NCBI GenBank assembly: GCA_009602725.1
Contig: WELB01000168.1
Coordinates: 156,530-220,529, forward strand
Source: Spirogloea muscicola
Taxonomy: Eukaryota; Streptophyta; Zygnematophyceae; Spirogloeales; Spirogloeaceae
Direction: 5' to 3'
Length of the DNA: 64,000 nt
Shown: positions 52,625 to 63,329 of the stretch, piece by piece
Position numbering within the stretch: position 1 is the stretch's first letter
Layout of the letters: every line of letters starts with the position of its first letter
Notes under the pieces: generated by a model
Database searches by the model: none
Told to the model about the DNA's origin: nothing
The model's input: only the letters and a program-made list of their open reading frames with translations
Made by a program: the position numbers and the translations under genes

Positions 52625-52985
52625 ACATGAAAGAAGAGATAAGGGCTGAAAGAAGAATTGCTCGCCCATAGAGAAGAAGGGCTGGCAAAGCCAGCTCAAA
52701 AAGAATGGACAATGTCCAAAGCCAAAAAAAAGAGGTGCCGAAAAAGGACTACACTACCAAACACGACAACGCACTAGGGAAGCTCAGTACCCTCGAGTGA
52801 GCAACATGAAGTCGGAGTAGCTCGTTGCAGGAAAGGAGGCACTCCGCCGAGACCCAGAGGTAGCGGCCAGAGCATGTCCTGCATGCGTGTGGACGGCGTG
52901 GGCAAGGGATTGTGAAAGGGCCGGATGACGCCAATAACAGTATTCTAGTCTCCAAGACGTCGGCAAGTGGGCTCTCAATATCCTC
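52625..52985 (-). mobile_element. 5'-truncated LINE end with tail A (paralogous empty site)
   Basis: Tail A is at 52650-52720, the UTR at 52720-52795, and the coding end at 52797 upward (SDFMLLTRGY preceded by SGSRRSASFPATSY). Its UTR contains GTGCCGAAAAAGGACTACAC uninterrupted, the same sequence that is split by an insertion at 42.35 kb. Confidence 0.75.
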
Positions 52986-53029
52986 TAGTCACTAAGGAGT
53001 GGGGGGATAGGAAGGCACAGTGTATTAGA

Positions 53030-53192
53030 AAGAAATGTTGGCCAAATGGCCAGGTACAAAGGCAAGCACATCTAAAAATCTACATAACCTACAGCAGATT
53101 GACCCGCTCAATAACCACGGGTCAAAACATAAAGATATAGAGAGAGATGGCGCGCGGGGCGCATGAAATGAAATGGAGGCCAATTCAACCGG
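53030..53192 (-). repeat. LINE tail F and tail G pieces
   Basis: 53035-53135 matches the tail-F UTR of the 15.6 and 51.0 kb copies (GGCCAAATGGCCAGGTACAA; TGACCCGCTCAATAACCACG). 53142-53190 is tail G. Both are truncated and lie directly 5' of the plus-strand copy at 53.2 kb. Confidence 0.65.
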
Positions 53193-54116
53193 CTCCTGGG
53201 ACTACCGCCTCCATGTCTCCAGGGCGTGCGTCAGTGTGTATGCGGCGAGCGAGGGGCCGAGTCTGGGGAGCAGGCCGCTCATGTTCTGCGCTGCGCCCAC
53301 GGCGGCGAGCGTGACAGCGGCCCACGACCGCCTCCGCGATGCGAGGCATGGCATCCTGTTGGAGGCTGGCTTCTCCGTGGCAGCGGAGCACGCCGGCATC
53401 ATGCCGATCCAGGAAAGGGCCGACGGTCTCCACGCCCGGCGTGTAGACCTAGTGGCCACCCCACAGGCCGGCGGGCCACGTCTTCTCCTGGACGTGGTGA
53501 CCATTGATGCCTACGACCGTTCACACCCAGCCCAATGTGCCACCAAGGCTGGGTATGCGGTCGCCTGCGCTGCTCGGGCTGAAGAGCTGAAGTACGCAGA
53601 CCATCCGCGGGAAGAGAGAGAAGGCGCGCGGGGCGCATGAATTGAAAGGGAGGCCAATTCAAGCCAATACATTGGGAAGACGAGTTCTTCCTGTTGGCCT
53701 TTGATACCCATGGGGCGCTGGGCGCTCGGTGGCTCGAGCTGCTCACCCAGCTCGCCCGCCACATCATCGCCCGTCGCTTCCATGGGGAGCCGGTAGACTT
53801 TCCTGCAGCCGGGTCGCTGGCGCAAGTGTATCGAATGCGCCTGGCCGTCTCGCTGCAGAGGTCTATGGCCCGGGCGTTGCACCTTCGTGCCGGCAGAGCC
53901 CTCGCTGCTGCCTCTGGCTCTGGCCAGGGGACCTACCCACTTCAACGAGCTTAGCATCTCCAACCTGCGGCTGCTTAGCAGAGGTTACTGAGTGATTCGT
54001 AGCTGCTTTGTTTCTGTTTCTTAGCGCTTCCCCTGGCCCCCTTCTCGTACTCTGTTCATTCTTTTTCGGGCTGGTGTTTGCAGCCCCTATTCTCAATGGG
54101 CGAGCACTTTCTTCTT
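53193..54116 (+). mobile_element. RLE-type LINE copy carrying a tail-G insertion with 7-bp TSD
   Basis: Plus-strand order: knuckle CVCGERGAESGEQAAHVLRC (near 53230-53290), RLE-like core (LVATPQAGGPRLLLDVVTID), AEELKYADHPRE, then after an interruption DEFFLLAFDTHGALGARWLE, AAGSLAQVYRMRLAVSLQRS, HLRAGRALAAASGS and ISNLRLLSRGY with stop at about 53991. The UTR and tail A follow to 54116. Frames differ between the knuckle, the core and the end, so the copy is defective. The interruption at about 53623-53672 is a tail G flanked by GGGAAGA on both sides; without it KYADHPRE continues directly into DEFFLLAFD. Confidence 0.85.
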
Positions 54117-54149
54117 AATTCAAGCCGATACATTGGTCAGGGGAAAATG

Positions 54150-55130
54150 GAAATAGTAGTGGGCCGAGGCCTGACTTGTGAGTGGGACCAGTGACGGCCA
54201 GAGAGAGGCACAGCCCTGCTGCTGCCTGCTGCCGCAGCCGCCGCCACAGCTCTGCTGCTGCCGCCTGCCCGCTACCGCAGCTCGTCGCTGCGGGCCTCGC
54301 CGGCTCTCTGTAAGTGCTATGGCTGCGCCCCTTGTGGGGACAGCTGCTAAGCCGCTGACCCCCAGTGAAGTCTCCGCTTCTGGCGGTGCCTCAGGGTAAG
54401 ACGCTGCGCTGTGTGCGCGTGAATGCCCTGTGTGCGCGGGCATTCTGTAGAAGGGTTGTCCCTACACCTCCTATGTCTCCACGAGGACGTGATGACCCCC
54501 TCTTGTGCGTATAGGGGTGGGTTTGTCGTGGGTTTGTCACATTGGTATCAGAGGTGTCCTTGCATCTGGCTAGCCTCGTATCCTTGTTACGGTATGGCTG
54601 ACAACGCAAGGTTCCTTCTGATGCTCTGGCAGTGACTAGTCTCTTGTGACTTGAGATTCCGATGACAAGTGGCCCTCCACCCCGGCGGCAGCCGAGATTG
54701 CCAAGTCAGTAGTTGGCCTGCGTAATACCTGCGGTCAGTGATTGCCTGTCTGTATGACAAGGAGGTGAAAGCGACCGCCGCTGGGCGTCGAGATCTGGCT
54801 ATGTGCCAGAGGCTGTCTGGCCATGTGCCAGAGGCTGTCAATACCCCAGTCGTGGCCCCTCCCTCAGCTACTAGTGCAGCTTTGCGATTTGGGGTATGAC
54901 TTGCGCGATACCATGATTGCTTTGCTTGCCCGGGGCACCAGCTTGCTCAGCAACAATGTGGTGGTATTGTCTCAGCGGTGTGTCTTGCCCGCCACTGACT
55001 TGATCCCTCAGTGTGTTGGTGTAAAGGCAGCTGACTCGACTTGTTGTCAAGGAGTATGTACGCTGATGTCAGTTGTTGTTGATGAAATGCAGTAAGATGG
55101 CCGCCAAACATCATGTGCAACGCCTCAAGC
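54150..55130 (+). mobile_element. Fossil LTR retrotransposon fragment
   Basis: TGGTATCAGAGG at 54543-54554 matches the usual primer-binding site for initiator-methionine tRNA of plant and algal LTR retrotransposons. It directly follows a TTTGTCACA that could end a 5' LTR of roughly 350-390 bp. An ATG at 54594 sits where gag would begin. No protease, RT or second LTR was found, so the element is broken and partial. Family and age cannot be set; it looks old. Boundaries are approximate. Confidence 0.4.
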
Positions 55131-55139
55131 CTCTTACAT

Positions 55140-55331
55140 CACTTGGCAGTATTGTCCCAATTGGACAGAATCATATTTGAAACTGTGACATCCCTGGACA
55201 AGTTCATCGAGCAGGCGCGCCAGTCTCCTTGTTTTCTACAAGAAAGACTGGCGCGCCTGCTCGATAAACTTCTCCAGGGATGTCGCTGCTTCAAGTGTGA
55301 TCTTGTCCAACTGGGACAATACTGCCACGTG
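55140..55331. repeat. 87-bp inverted repeat with 18-base loop
   Basis: Arms 55140-55226 and 55245-55331 are reverse complements at 76 of 87 positions by my count. Both arms, each read in its own direction, encode the same peptide type: AVLSQLD, then SLDKFIEQARQS or SLEKFIEQARQS. Transcription in either direction would give a long hairpin RNA. It lies just beyond the fossil LTR fragment; whether it belongs to it is unknown. Confidence 0.85.
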
Positions 55332-55334
55332 GTG

Positions 55335-55630
55335 CGGAAGACCCACCTTGCAGCATTGTGCTTGATCTTGGCGTCCATTTTCTTGCATTCCATCAATACA
55401 AAATACCAAATGAAATTCGCGTACACTCCTCGAAATCATCGCCCCGAAGCTGCGGGGACCGTTGGTACCTCGAAACGGTAGCTACATACATGTAAGGCTA
55501 CCGGCAACGTTGGTACTCCCAAACGAAGGGAACATTACACATGCGCACCTTACCTTTCATGCGCACCGCGCGCCTTTCTCTCTCTTGCAGCCCCTTCAGG
55601 CAGCTGCGATCTACGGCTGCTCACTAGGAG
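55335..55630. other. Spacer with a plus-sense tail-G relic
   Basis: No gene is visible. At 55550-55585 the string CTTTCATGCGCACCGCGCGC followed by CTTTCTCTC is a diverged tail-G end in plus orientation. Confidence 0.4.
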
Positions 55631-55639
55631 ATATTGAGC

Positions 55640-56290
55640 ACCCAGTGGTCAGTTGAGGCACTGTGTGAAGTAGCGCTTTTCTGGCCCCTTCAACTGTTGT
55701 TCAATCTTTTTCTGGGCTGGCCAACCACGGCCATCACCCTTTTGCTGGAAGATTTTTCGCCACTCTGCTGGCGACGAGTTTGTCGCGCTTGCAGTCTCTG
55801 TCCACGGGGCTTTGGGCCCTCGCTGTTTGACCTTACTCCGGCAGCTTGCGCGGCGTGCTGTAATCCGCCGTCAAGGGCAGCAGAGCGAGCAACTCGGTTC
55901 CAACGCTGTCGGGCGCTTGCTCGGGTGGACAGAATGCGCCTTGCCATCTCCCTGCGGCGTTCCTTGGAATTTGCCAAGCACTTAAGCAGCCGCAGGCCAG
56001 AGAATCTGGTAGTCTCTGGGTAGCGGGTCCCCTGTCTACAGCCAGAGGCTGCAGCCAAAGCGCGACCAGCACGCAGCTGAAGCGCGTACGCCATTGAGCA
56101 CTGCAGCGATAATAACAGGCGCATGCATCTCTTGTACCTCCACAGTAGCTCTTGTGATATAAGTTGTGATATAAGCAGCCGCATCCTCCGAAGAACCCCC
56201 GTGGCAGCAACAGGAGTAGCAGCAGGGCTGCAGTGCACTCGCCCGCGCCAGCTCTGCGCCAGTGCCACAGCCTCCTAGCCCGCACTCCTC
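55640..56290 (+). mobile_element. Old LINE end with tail D, upstream of cytidine deaminase
   Basis: Tail D is at 55675-55760 (GGGCTGGCCAACCACGGCCA), similar to 12755-12845. The coding end of another copy follows at 55890-56025 (RCRALARVDRMRLAISLRRS), old and diverged. From 56030 to 56290 the sequence is anonymous and includes the promoter of the deaminase gene. Confidence 0.5.
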
Positions 56291-56304
56291 CGCAGCCAGC
56301 CTCC

Positions 56305-58359
56305 ATGGCAGAGGCCTGCGGCTGGCCGATTGCGGCGGCCCAGGCGGCGGCGGCGTCCGAGGCGCTGGGCCCATGCACGCGGCCAGGCGCAGCCTCTCCC
56401 GCCGGCTGGCCTGGCGAAGCACTGGAATGCCAGGCGACGGTGTTGGCAATGGCGGCAGCTGCGACGGCGCGGGGAAAGGCCATGCTGGCGCGGCGCATCC
56501 GGCGCCGAGAGGCCGTGAAGACGGAGGCTCATGGAGGCCATGGCCACGGCTTGCCCCAGCTGCGGCAATTGGCTCAGCCAGGCCCGTGCCATGTCAGGCA
56601 GCGGCCAAGGCTCGTGTGCCTGGATGATAGGGCCGGCGCACGGAGCAGCTCGGCCGCCACGGCCGACGAGGCTACCGAAGCCTCGGTCGCGGCAGCCGCA
56701 GGCTTCGTTCTGGAGGCGGCCGACGTAGCACGCCTGCGCTCGGCCTTGGATCTCTCAGAAGGTGACGGCAGACGCCACACTGACGATGGCCCTGGCACTT
56801 GCCGGCTGCTGGCCACCAGCATGGGCGATCGCACGAAACTGAAGCCGATGCTGGTGTGGCGCCTCCGCAGAGGAGCTTCTGACCAGCCTGGTGGTGCCGG
56901 TGCGGGCCCTGGCGCTGGCGCCCATCTCCCGCTTCCACGTGGGCGCCGTGGCGCTCGGCGTCAGCGGCCGCGTCTTCGCCGGCGTCAACCTCGAGTTCCC
57001 AGGCCTGCCGCTGCACCACTCGGTGCACGCTGAGCAGTTTCTGGTCGCCAATGCTGCGCAGCACGGCGAGCGGCAGCTCTGCCTGATTGCTGGTAAGAGA
57101 CTGACGTTCTGATTGCTCGACCGACGACCACTGCCAGAATCTCGTTGGCCAATCTTGCGGCTGGGTCTTAGACCGATTCGTCGCGGCGATGCCGCGCCTT
57201 GTTGAGGTGTCAGTGTCGGCGGCGCCCTGCGGCCACTGCCGGCAATTCCTTCAGGAGCTGCGGAAGGCAGGGGAGCTTCCCATCCTCATCGCCGATGGTG
57301 GTGCAGCCGAGGTCAGCATGCTGAAGGACCTGCTGCCTCACCGGTGAGACTCAGTCCTTGACACCATGACGCTTGTGTACTGCTATTGGGACCTCCTTCC
57401 CTGTGGATGCACATCAGCCAGGAAGATCTTACGCTCTCCTTGAAGGCTCAGCATCCCATACTCTTGAATTCCTGACTGCAACCTTGGTGCTGTCTCTGAC
57501 CTTAGGTTCGGGCCTCACGACCTGCTGGAGGACGACTTTCCGCTGCTGCTGGAGCCACAGAGCCACAGCTTGGAGCTCAGTCTGCCGGCTGGCCAGGCGC
57601 TCGGCGGCAACGGCGGGGCAGCCATGCCTGCTGCCCGTGAGAGGCTGTTGCAGGCCGCGCTGATGGCTGCGAGGTCGGCCTACGCGCCTTACAGGTACAT
57701 GCCCCTTCATCTCATTGCCACCATGCTGCCGGCGCGCCAGTGCTCGTGAACTGTAGACTTATTCTTCCTTGTGATGCTGCGGACAGCCTGGAGCCCTGAA
57801 GCCTGGACTCCCCCTGAAGCCTAAACTCTGTAGCCGCAGCAGAGTGCCTGACTCTCAATATAAGGCCCGGTGTGCAGCGGTTGCCCATCTGGGCTTGCGC
57901 TCGTGACCACCAATGGCGCCATCTTCAGTGGGGCGTACATGGAGTCTGCCGCCTACAATCCGAGCCTCTCCCCATTGCAGGTCAATAACGGCCTTCCTTT
58001 TGGCCCTTGTGTACCAATATACCCTGTTGCGTCTGAAACCCCGTACTGTGACTGGCTTTTTTAAAACTCAGTCTTGAGCATTTTACACACAAATCTGGAA
58101 CACCTTCGTGTTGACATGGCAAAATGCAATGCATGACTTCATAACCGTGCGACTGTCCTTGCAGGCTGCGCTGGTAGCGCTGGTATCGCAAGGAAGGACC
58201 CATTACAGCGATATTACAGAGGCAGTCCTGGTAGAAAAGAGCGGTGCCACAGTCGCTCAGGCCGCCTCCGTGCAGCTGGCGCTTGCAAAAATTGCGCCGG
58301 GGGCCATGCTGACCGTGTACCAGACCTCACAGTCGAACGACAGCGCGAGTGGCACCTGA
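56305..58359 (+). CDS. CDA: Cytidine deaminase (plant/bacterial dimeric type) with long N-terminal extension
   Basis: Zinc enzyme that converts (deoxy)cytidine to (deoxy)uridine in pyrimidine salvage. Exons: 56305-56761, 56871-57092, 57214-57343, 57506-57694, 57878-57980 and 58165-58359, all GT-AG and in phase. The catalytic domain starts near residue 140 ([40 protein letters not shown]). Zinc and catalytic motifs are HAEQFLV and [14 protein letters not shown]: the His and two Cys bind zinc, and the Glu after His-Ala is the proton shuttle. The C-terminal broken-repeat domain has [37 protein letters not shown] and [20 protein letters not shown], as in plant CDA1. The first about 115 residues are Ala/Arg-rich without a known domain and may hold a plastid or mitochondrial targeting signal. 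Plant CDA1 has only about 30 residues there. Confidence 0.94.
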
Positions 58360-60410
58360 GCTGGGCCCAACCAGAAGCTGGACAGCACGGCACTGGTGCC
58401 CGGTGATGCCAGGCCGAGCAGGTCAGCAAGGGCGCCGGACGTAACCTAGCTGGTATGTGATGTTTGCCTCTAATGGCAAGCATCACTATGCAACTGGACA
58501 GGACGCTGCGCAAATGGCACAGCACGCCACTTCAGTAAGGCAAAGACAATGTTGAACTATGTATAGCTTGTGCAGACAACGTCCAGGGCCAAATAAATTC
58601 AGACCAAAGGTGGATTGTGCAGAGTAGCCATCATATACAGCAGGAGCCTTTCCTTTGGCGAGTATTGGTGTAGAGTATGCGCAAGCTTATGCTTGCATGC
58701 CCTTTCATTGAGAGGATAGTCTAAGCCTTTTCTTAGGACATTCTTTTATGAATAAAGCCACCTGCAGCAACAACCACATGACAAGGTCGCAGAAGACCAC
58801 CTTCAATAGTGCACTCATCGAAGTTGCCAAGGCCAGATTTATGTGTCATGATGTTGTATGTGTGCTTGCAGGATATGAATTCTAATGTCCCCACCGTAAG
58901 CAATCGTGTGAAGCGACGGCAAGGCAAGCCCGGTGGTTTTGGGTGTGAAACCATGAGGCCACGGTGTGCATCGTCCTTAGAAGGTGCTGCAGAAGGGAGG
59001 CGTTTGCCTATATGTCCTCCAGATGAAGATACTGTATGGTTGGCATCAGAGCATACAGGTGAAGTGAAGCAAGCCTGGCTCTGCCCACCGATTTCCCACA
59101 GAAGCTGGATCCATGTTGGCTTTGTTTCCAAGGGCTGGCGACCTTTCCAAGTGCATTCACATCTTGTCTTGGATAGCCGCCGTTGCTGCCGCAGCTTCTC
59201 GCCTTTCCCAATCGGATCCCACAGCTGGCCCATGTTCCTCTGCATTGGACGAGTGACCTACTCCGTCTAGGCGGTACAAGACACGGATCGGCTCATGGCG
59301 GCAGACGCAAATCACACTACAAGCGGCTCAGCCTGCACCCATGCTGCAGCCATGGCTAGGGCATGGGAGCAGGCACAGTCGGCTGCAGTGGGGAATTTGT
59401 CCAATGTGAACCACATTCCACAGGGAGTGCTCCGACGGCTCCCTGGGCTTAATCAGATGATGTCTCAAGCCCGACTCGCTGACTCACCACATCATCATAA
59501 TGACCAAAAATGTGTAACGGGCTGGTGGACTATGTACGAATAGAAGTGCCGTGATACACACGCAACTCAGGCTCGTAAGTATCAGGTCGGTCTGCTTGCA
59601 CACTTAAGTACACTTAAGTACAAGCATTATCAGTGCCAGTGCCATCGTAACCTCAGTCCCGAGGCTGTTGACAACATAGCTTGGGGACTTACAGCGGATT
59701 GCTCGAAGCTACTACACGGTTATGCAGTAATACCAGCACAATCGAGCTCATGTGTGGAGCATTGCACCTGTGCTTAGCCAAGGACGTCGTGCAGGACTCC
59801 CTACTTGCCAAGTAGTCTCAATATATCATACAAGAACAATAAAGAGAGGCGTATAGGCGTAAATAGTAAGAGAGGCTCCACAGCTGCCCAAGCAGAAGGA
59901 GCCAGCCGTAGCGCGTACATTGTAAGACTTGCTTGCCCCAACGAAGCCATGCCCTGTAAGGACCCAGAGCCTGTCGAACGCCTACCCAAGCCTGTGGGAG
60001 GATCTTTACTCGTCTCAATGATGGGAGAATGGAAGTACCGGTTGCCGAAAGTTCAGGCTCTGCCTCAGGCTCTGCCTCAAACGTTGTGCTAAGTTGTATT
60101 AGGCAGCCGATGGTGGTTCGACAAGATATGCTCTGTGCACAATAACAGCATTCACAGCAAGTCCCCTGCACAACGCGTGCAGATTCATGCGTGCGTGCAG
60201 GTTTATCAGGTATATCATATCTAAGCTATTGCTTGCAGTAGCAGATCCCGAGGTTCAAGGGAAGGCCTACATATCACTGTCTTGTGTAGTTTAAGTTAGT
60301 TGCAAGCAGTAGACCCGCTAACTGGAGCTTCAAAAGGTAAGGTGTGGACGTGGGCTGCCAGGTGCTTCGTTCAGTTTCTTCTATATCACGGCAAGGCAAG
60401 TATAGGATCA
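58360..60410. other. Region without a recognised gene
   Basis: After the deaminase 3' UTR I find no known domain. A 153-codon plus-strand frame at 58809-59270 and an 82-codon frame at 59295-59543 have mixed composition and no splice-supported extension. A near-tandem ACTTAAGTAC duplication occurs at 59600-59625. A TATATCATACAAG string recurs near 59822 and 60210 in opposite senses. Confidence 0.35.
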
Positions 60411-60414
60411 GCTC

Positions 60415-60495
60415 TTCCAATGTCAAGCAATGGCTGTGAGAGGCCAGCCCAAGAAGGGAGGGTCGGAAGGTGCAAAAACAACGAAACATCCAAGC
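60415..60495 (-). repeat. LINE tail D copy
   Basis: The minus strand shows CTTGGGCTGGCCTCTCACAG followed by CCATTGC, a clean tail-D hairpin, with no coding end attached. Confidence 0.55.
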
Positions 60496-60784
60496 AAATA
60501 AATTGGCACTGATTGTGAATGAGCGTCGTACATCCGACTGGCGTCACAAGCAGGCATGCAGGTGGAGAAACATGGCGATTTGTGGCGATGGGGGCTCAGA
60601 GGGAGCGGGCGGCCCGGTGCAGGGCTCTGCTGGCGCTGAACTCGCCTGTCGCCGCATGGCGGGCAACCTACACCAGCGAGGGTGAAGGCGCGCTCGCACG
60701 CGGGGGGGGGGGAGGGGGGTGGGCGACGGTGAGACGGGCCACAGCCGGGCGCGGGGCTCAGGCGGGGCCGGGTGGACCGTTGCC

Positions 60785-61130
60785 GCTTGAAGAGAGAAGG
60801 CGCGCGGGGCGCATGAATTGAAAGGGAGGCCAATTCAAGCCAATACATTGTTCAGGCAGAGTCGAGTGCAGACTAAACAATGCTACATAATACGGAGACC
60901 TTGAAGAAGGAAGTGCTCGGCCTTTGAGGATAGGGGCTGGAAAAGCGAGCCCAACAAAGAATGAACAGAGTACGAGAAGGGGGCCAGGGGAAGCGCTAAG
61001 AAAAACAAGCACACAAAGAAACAAAGCAGCTACGAGTCACTCAGTAACCCCTGCTAAGCAGCCGCAGATCAGAGATGCTAGGCTCCTGGAAGTGGGTCCT
61101 TGGCCAGAGCCAGAGGCTTGAAGACATAAA
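60785..61130 (-). mobile_element. LINE tail G next to a tail-A copy with coding end
   Basis: Tail G is at 60790-60900 and is nearly identical to the 53.62 kb insert plus its UTR. At 60908-61120 a minus-strand tail A, UTR and coding end (LLSRGY class; AGAGATGCTAGGCTCCTGG on plus) follow. The 60.9 kb copy matches the 2.4 and 42.4 kb copies closely apart from an insertion of AAAACAAGCACACAAAG type in the UTR. Confidence 0.7.
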
Positions 61131-61284
61131 AAGAATCAACTCTTCAATTTTTTCTAAGAAGCGAGACTCTTCCGCTTCGCTTCGCTTTCTAGCCCCGCCT
61201 TTTGCCCTTCAGTCTGTTGGCTCCGCTTGGCGTCCCTTACACGAGCACCGGGCGCGCCTACTCCCCGCTCCACCGCTCTTAGGC

Positions 61285-61360
61285 CCCTCTGAACCTTTGT
61301 GAATTCTTTTTGGGCTGGCTTTTCGCAGCCCTTGCCCCCATTGGGAGTGCCTACTGGTGC
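61285..61360 (+). repeat. LINE tail B copy
   Basis: Reads TGAATTCTTTTTGGGCTGGC then TTTTCGCAGCCC and CATTGGGAGTGCC, matching 15410-15470. No coding end is attached. Confidence 0.65.
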
Positions 61361-62480
61361 CGTCACAAAGCATCAAGAAAGGTGGGGGATGATGAACCGT
61401 CCCGCGGTGGGGGCGCCGCAGCGGTCCCCACGACAGAGGCCCCACTACCCGTCGTCACATGGAGCAGGCAGAGGAGGCGCTGCCCACTGGGCCGTCGCCC
61501 GGTGGCTCCGGCTCCCCCCCAAGCCGTCGTCCCGCTGGGGAGGCGCAGCTGGAGCAGGCCCCATCTAAGGCAGGCCCGGCCGCGNGGCGGCGGCGCGCGG
61601 CGCGCCTCGCGAGCGGCCGCACGGAGCCAGCGGCGCCGTCGCCCGCCTCTCTTTACGAGGCCTCGTCCCGGGGGATTGCCTGCTGGCCCTCAGCTCAAGC
61701 ATGCTGCCGCGCCCGTCGGTGGCCCGGCCGCCGCCGCCGCCTCGCCGGGGGACTTGCCGGCGTCGCGGGCGCCCGGGACCAGCTCCTGTGAGCCTCGCTC
61801 TCATCTACGGTGAGATGCTGGCGCAGGGCTCTCCGCCTCTCAATCAGACCCCATTCATGCCGTCCCTGCCGTAGCACGCCAAGGCGCAGGCTAGGGACCT
61901 CAGCATGGCTGCCGCCGTGGCCCGAGCTCTCTCTCTGCCCTCGCAGACTCCCTCCCGTCTGATCGTCGAGGTGTGGTCACCATGGCCCCCACCATGGTAC
62001 TACTGTATTCGTGACTGGTCAGGGCCAGCTGATACCTGCCATGTGCGCCTGTCGGGCGCGTGGCAACAGTCAGTGACACGCGTTTTCGCTCATTGTGCTG
62101 TGGAGATTGCAGCTCTGTCATGTCCCGCAATGTGTGTTGTCAGCGTGCCGCGCTCGCCGTGTTTGTCAATGCCTCAGACAGTCAATGACGTGCCCTATCC
62201 GACATACCTCCTGGCACCGGCCACTGCAGAAGCTAGCAAGGCTGCAACTGCTCCGAGTCCACAATGTCAAATGGGCACAGCTGCGTGTGCAGGCTAGTGG
62301 TCTGTCATTTAAGTCGTCCCTGGCGTTTAGCAGACCATCTCCAAGCAAAGGTTGTTCTGTCTTGGACCTCGTTCCATGTAGAGGAGTACAGATGTTGCTG
62401 CATGTATGTCACATAGTTACGCGCGAACCTGGTTTTCAGTGCCATGCTGCTTCCACTGATGTATTTGCCTCATGCTGCAG
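61361..62480. other. GC-rich region without a recognised gene
   Basis: Contains a single N at 61585 in a GCG repeat. Plus-strand frames at 61310-61813 are Ala/Arg/Pro-rich and unsupported. Part of 61905-62320 may hold upstream exons of the EGF-domain gene, but I cannot assign them. Confidence 0.35.
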
Positions 62481-63329
62481 GATTCCTCTGCTTGCTGGCA
62501 CGCAGTGGTGCCGAGGGTACAATCACCGCGTTGAGAGCGACCAACGAGTCTGTGACAGGCACAGTGGCCTCAGCAGCCACGGCTCTGTACAGACTTGAGC
62601 TCAGCAGCTGCAGGCCTTCCGACCGCTTTCTGAATGTGGAGCTGGCCAGCACGGAGGCAGAAGGCCTGGCAGGCTCTGACCTTCTGCTGATGCTCAACCC
62701 AGAAAACAGCCTACCTCAAGCTGTTGTCATTGACAGCGGGGGAGTAGTCTTCAACGACGGCACAGTTGGGGACTACGCAGGTTGGCCATTGCTGCACTGA
62801 TACAGAGCACCAACAGCTGCTGAGACGCTTGCTCTAGTCTGTCACTCTTCTTACACCAACTCATGCCTGCAAATGCCACTGGTGGCAATGTTGCATTCTC
62901 CGCAGGCTACAAGGTGAGGCGAGCTTACCAGCAACTGGCGCTGAATCTCTCTTTGCATAGCAACAGCACCTGGTATGCAGGCGTTTTCAACTTTCCCTCG
63001 ACCCCTGAGGCCAGTGATGCGTTTACAATCAGGGCCTGGTGTACAGGTGCAGCCCGGGACCTCTATGCTTCTGGTCGTTGAGGTTGCAGAGTGCAAGCAT
63101 GTCAACTATTCTTTGCGTCACATGCATGCAGCAACAAGTGCGACTAGACCACACACTACGCAGAAAAGTGCACCACTGAGTGTGCAGCTAACTCTCACAA
63201 CGATTGTTTTGGCTTGTCACATTGCAGCATCGCCAGCATGCCCTGCTATGTGCTCTCATCATGGGGTTTGCAGATCAGATGGCACTTGCTTGTGCAGCAG
63301 TGGATGGGCCGACATAGATTGTAATACAG
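62481..63329 (+). CDS. Extracellular EGF-like domain protein (partial; TMEM8-like layout possible)
   Basis: Three consecutive exons with matching phase-1 junctions: 62481-62780 (FLCLLARSGAEGTITALRAT; ALYRLELSSCRPSDRFLNVE), 62906-63046 (AYQQLALNLSLHSNSTWYAG; FNFPSTPEASDAFTIRAWC) and 63228-63329 (ACPAMCSHHGVCRSDGTCLC, SSGWADIDCNT). The last is a clear EGF-like domain with six Cys. The beta-rich, N-glycosylation-rich segment before it, with STWY near its end, recalls the ectodomain of TMEM8/PGAP6 proteins, which also end in an EGF domain before a membrane region; this is a tentative comparison. Both ends are missing: upstream exons are not identified, and the gene must continue to the right, perhaps beyond 64000. 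Confidence 0.65.

Noticed and set aside
58809-59270. 153-codon frame as a new gene
   Set aside because: No recognisable motif and no in-phase splice partners; kept as unassigned sequence.
61585-61585. Second adapter remnant at the single N
   Set aside because: The flanking bases do not match any adapter end that I know; it is probably a base-call ambiguity in a GCG repeat.
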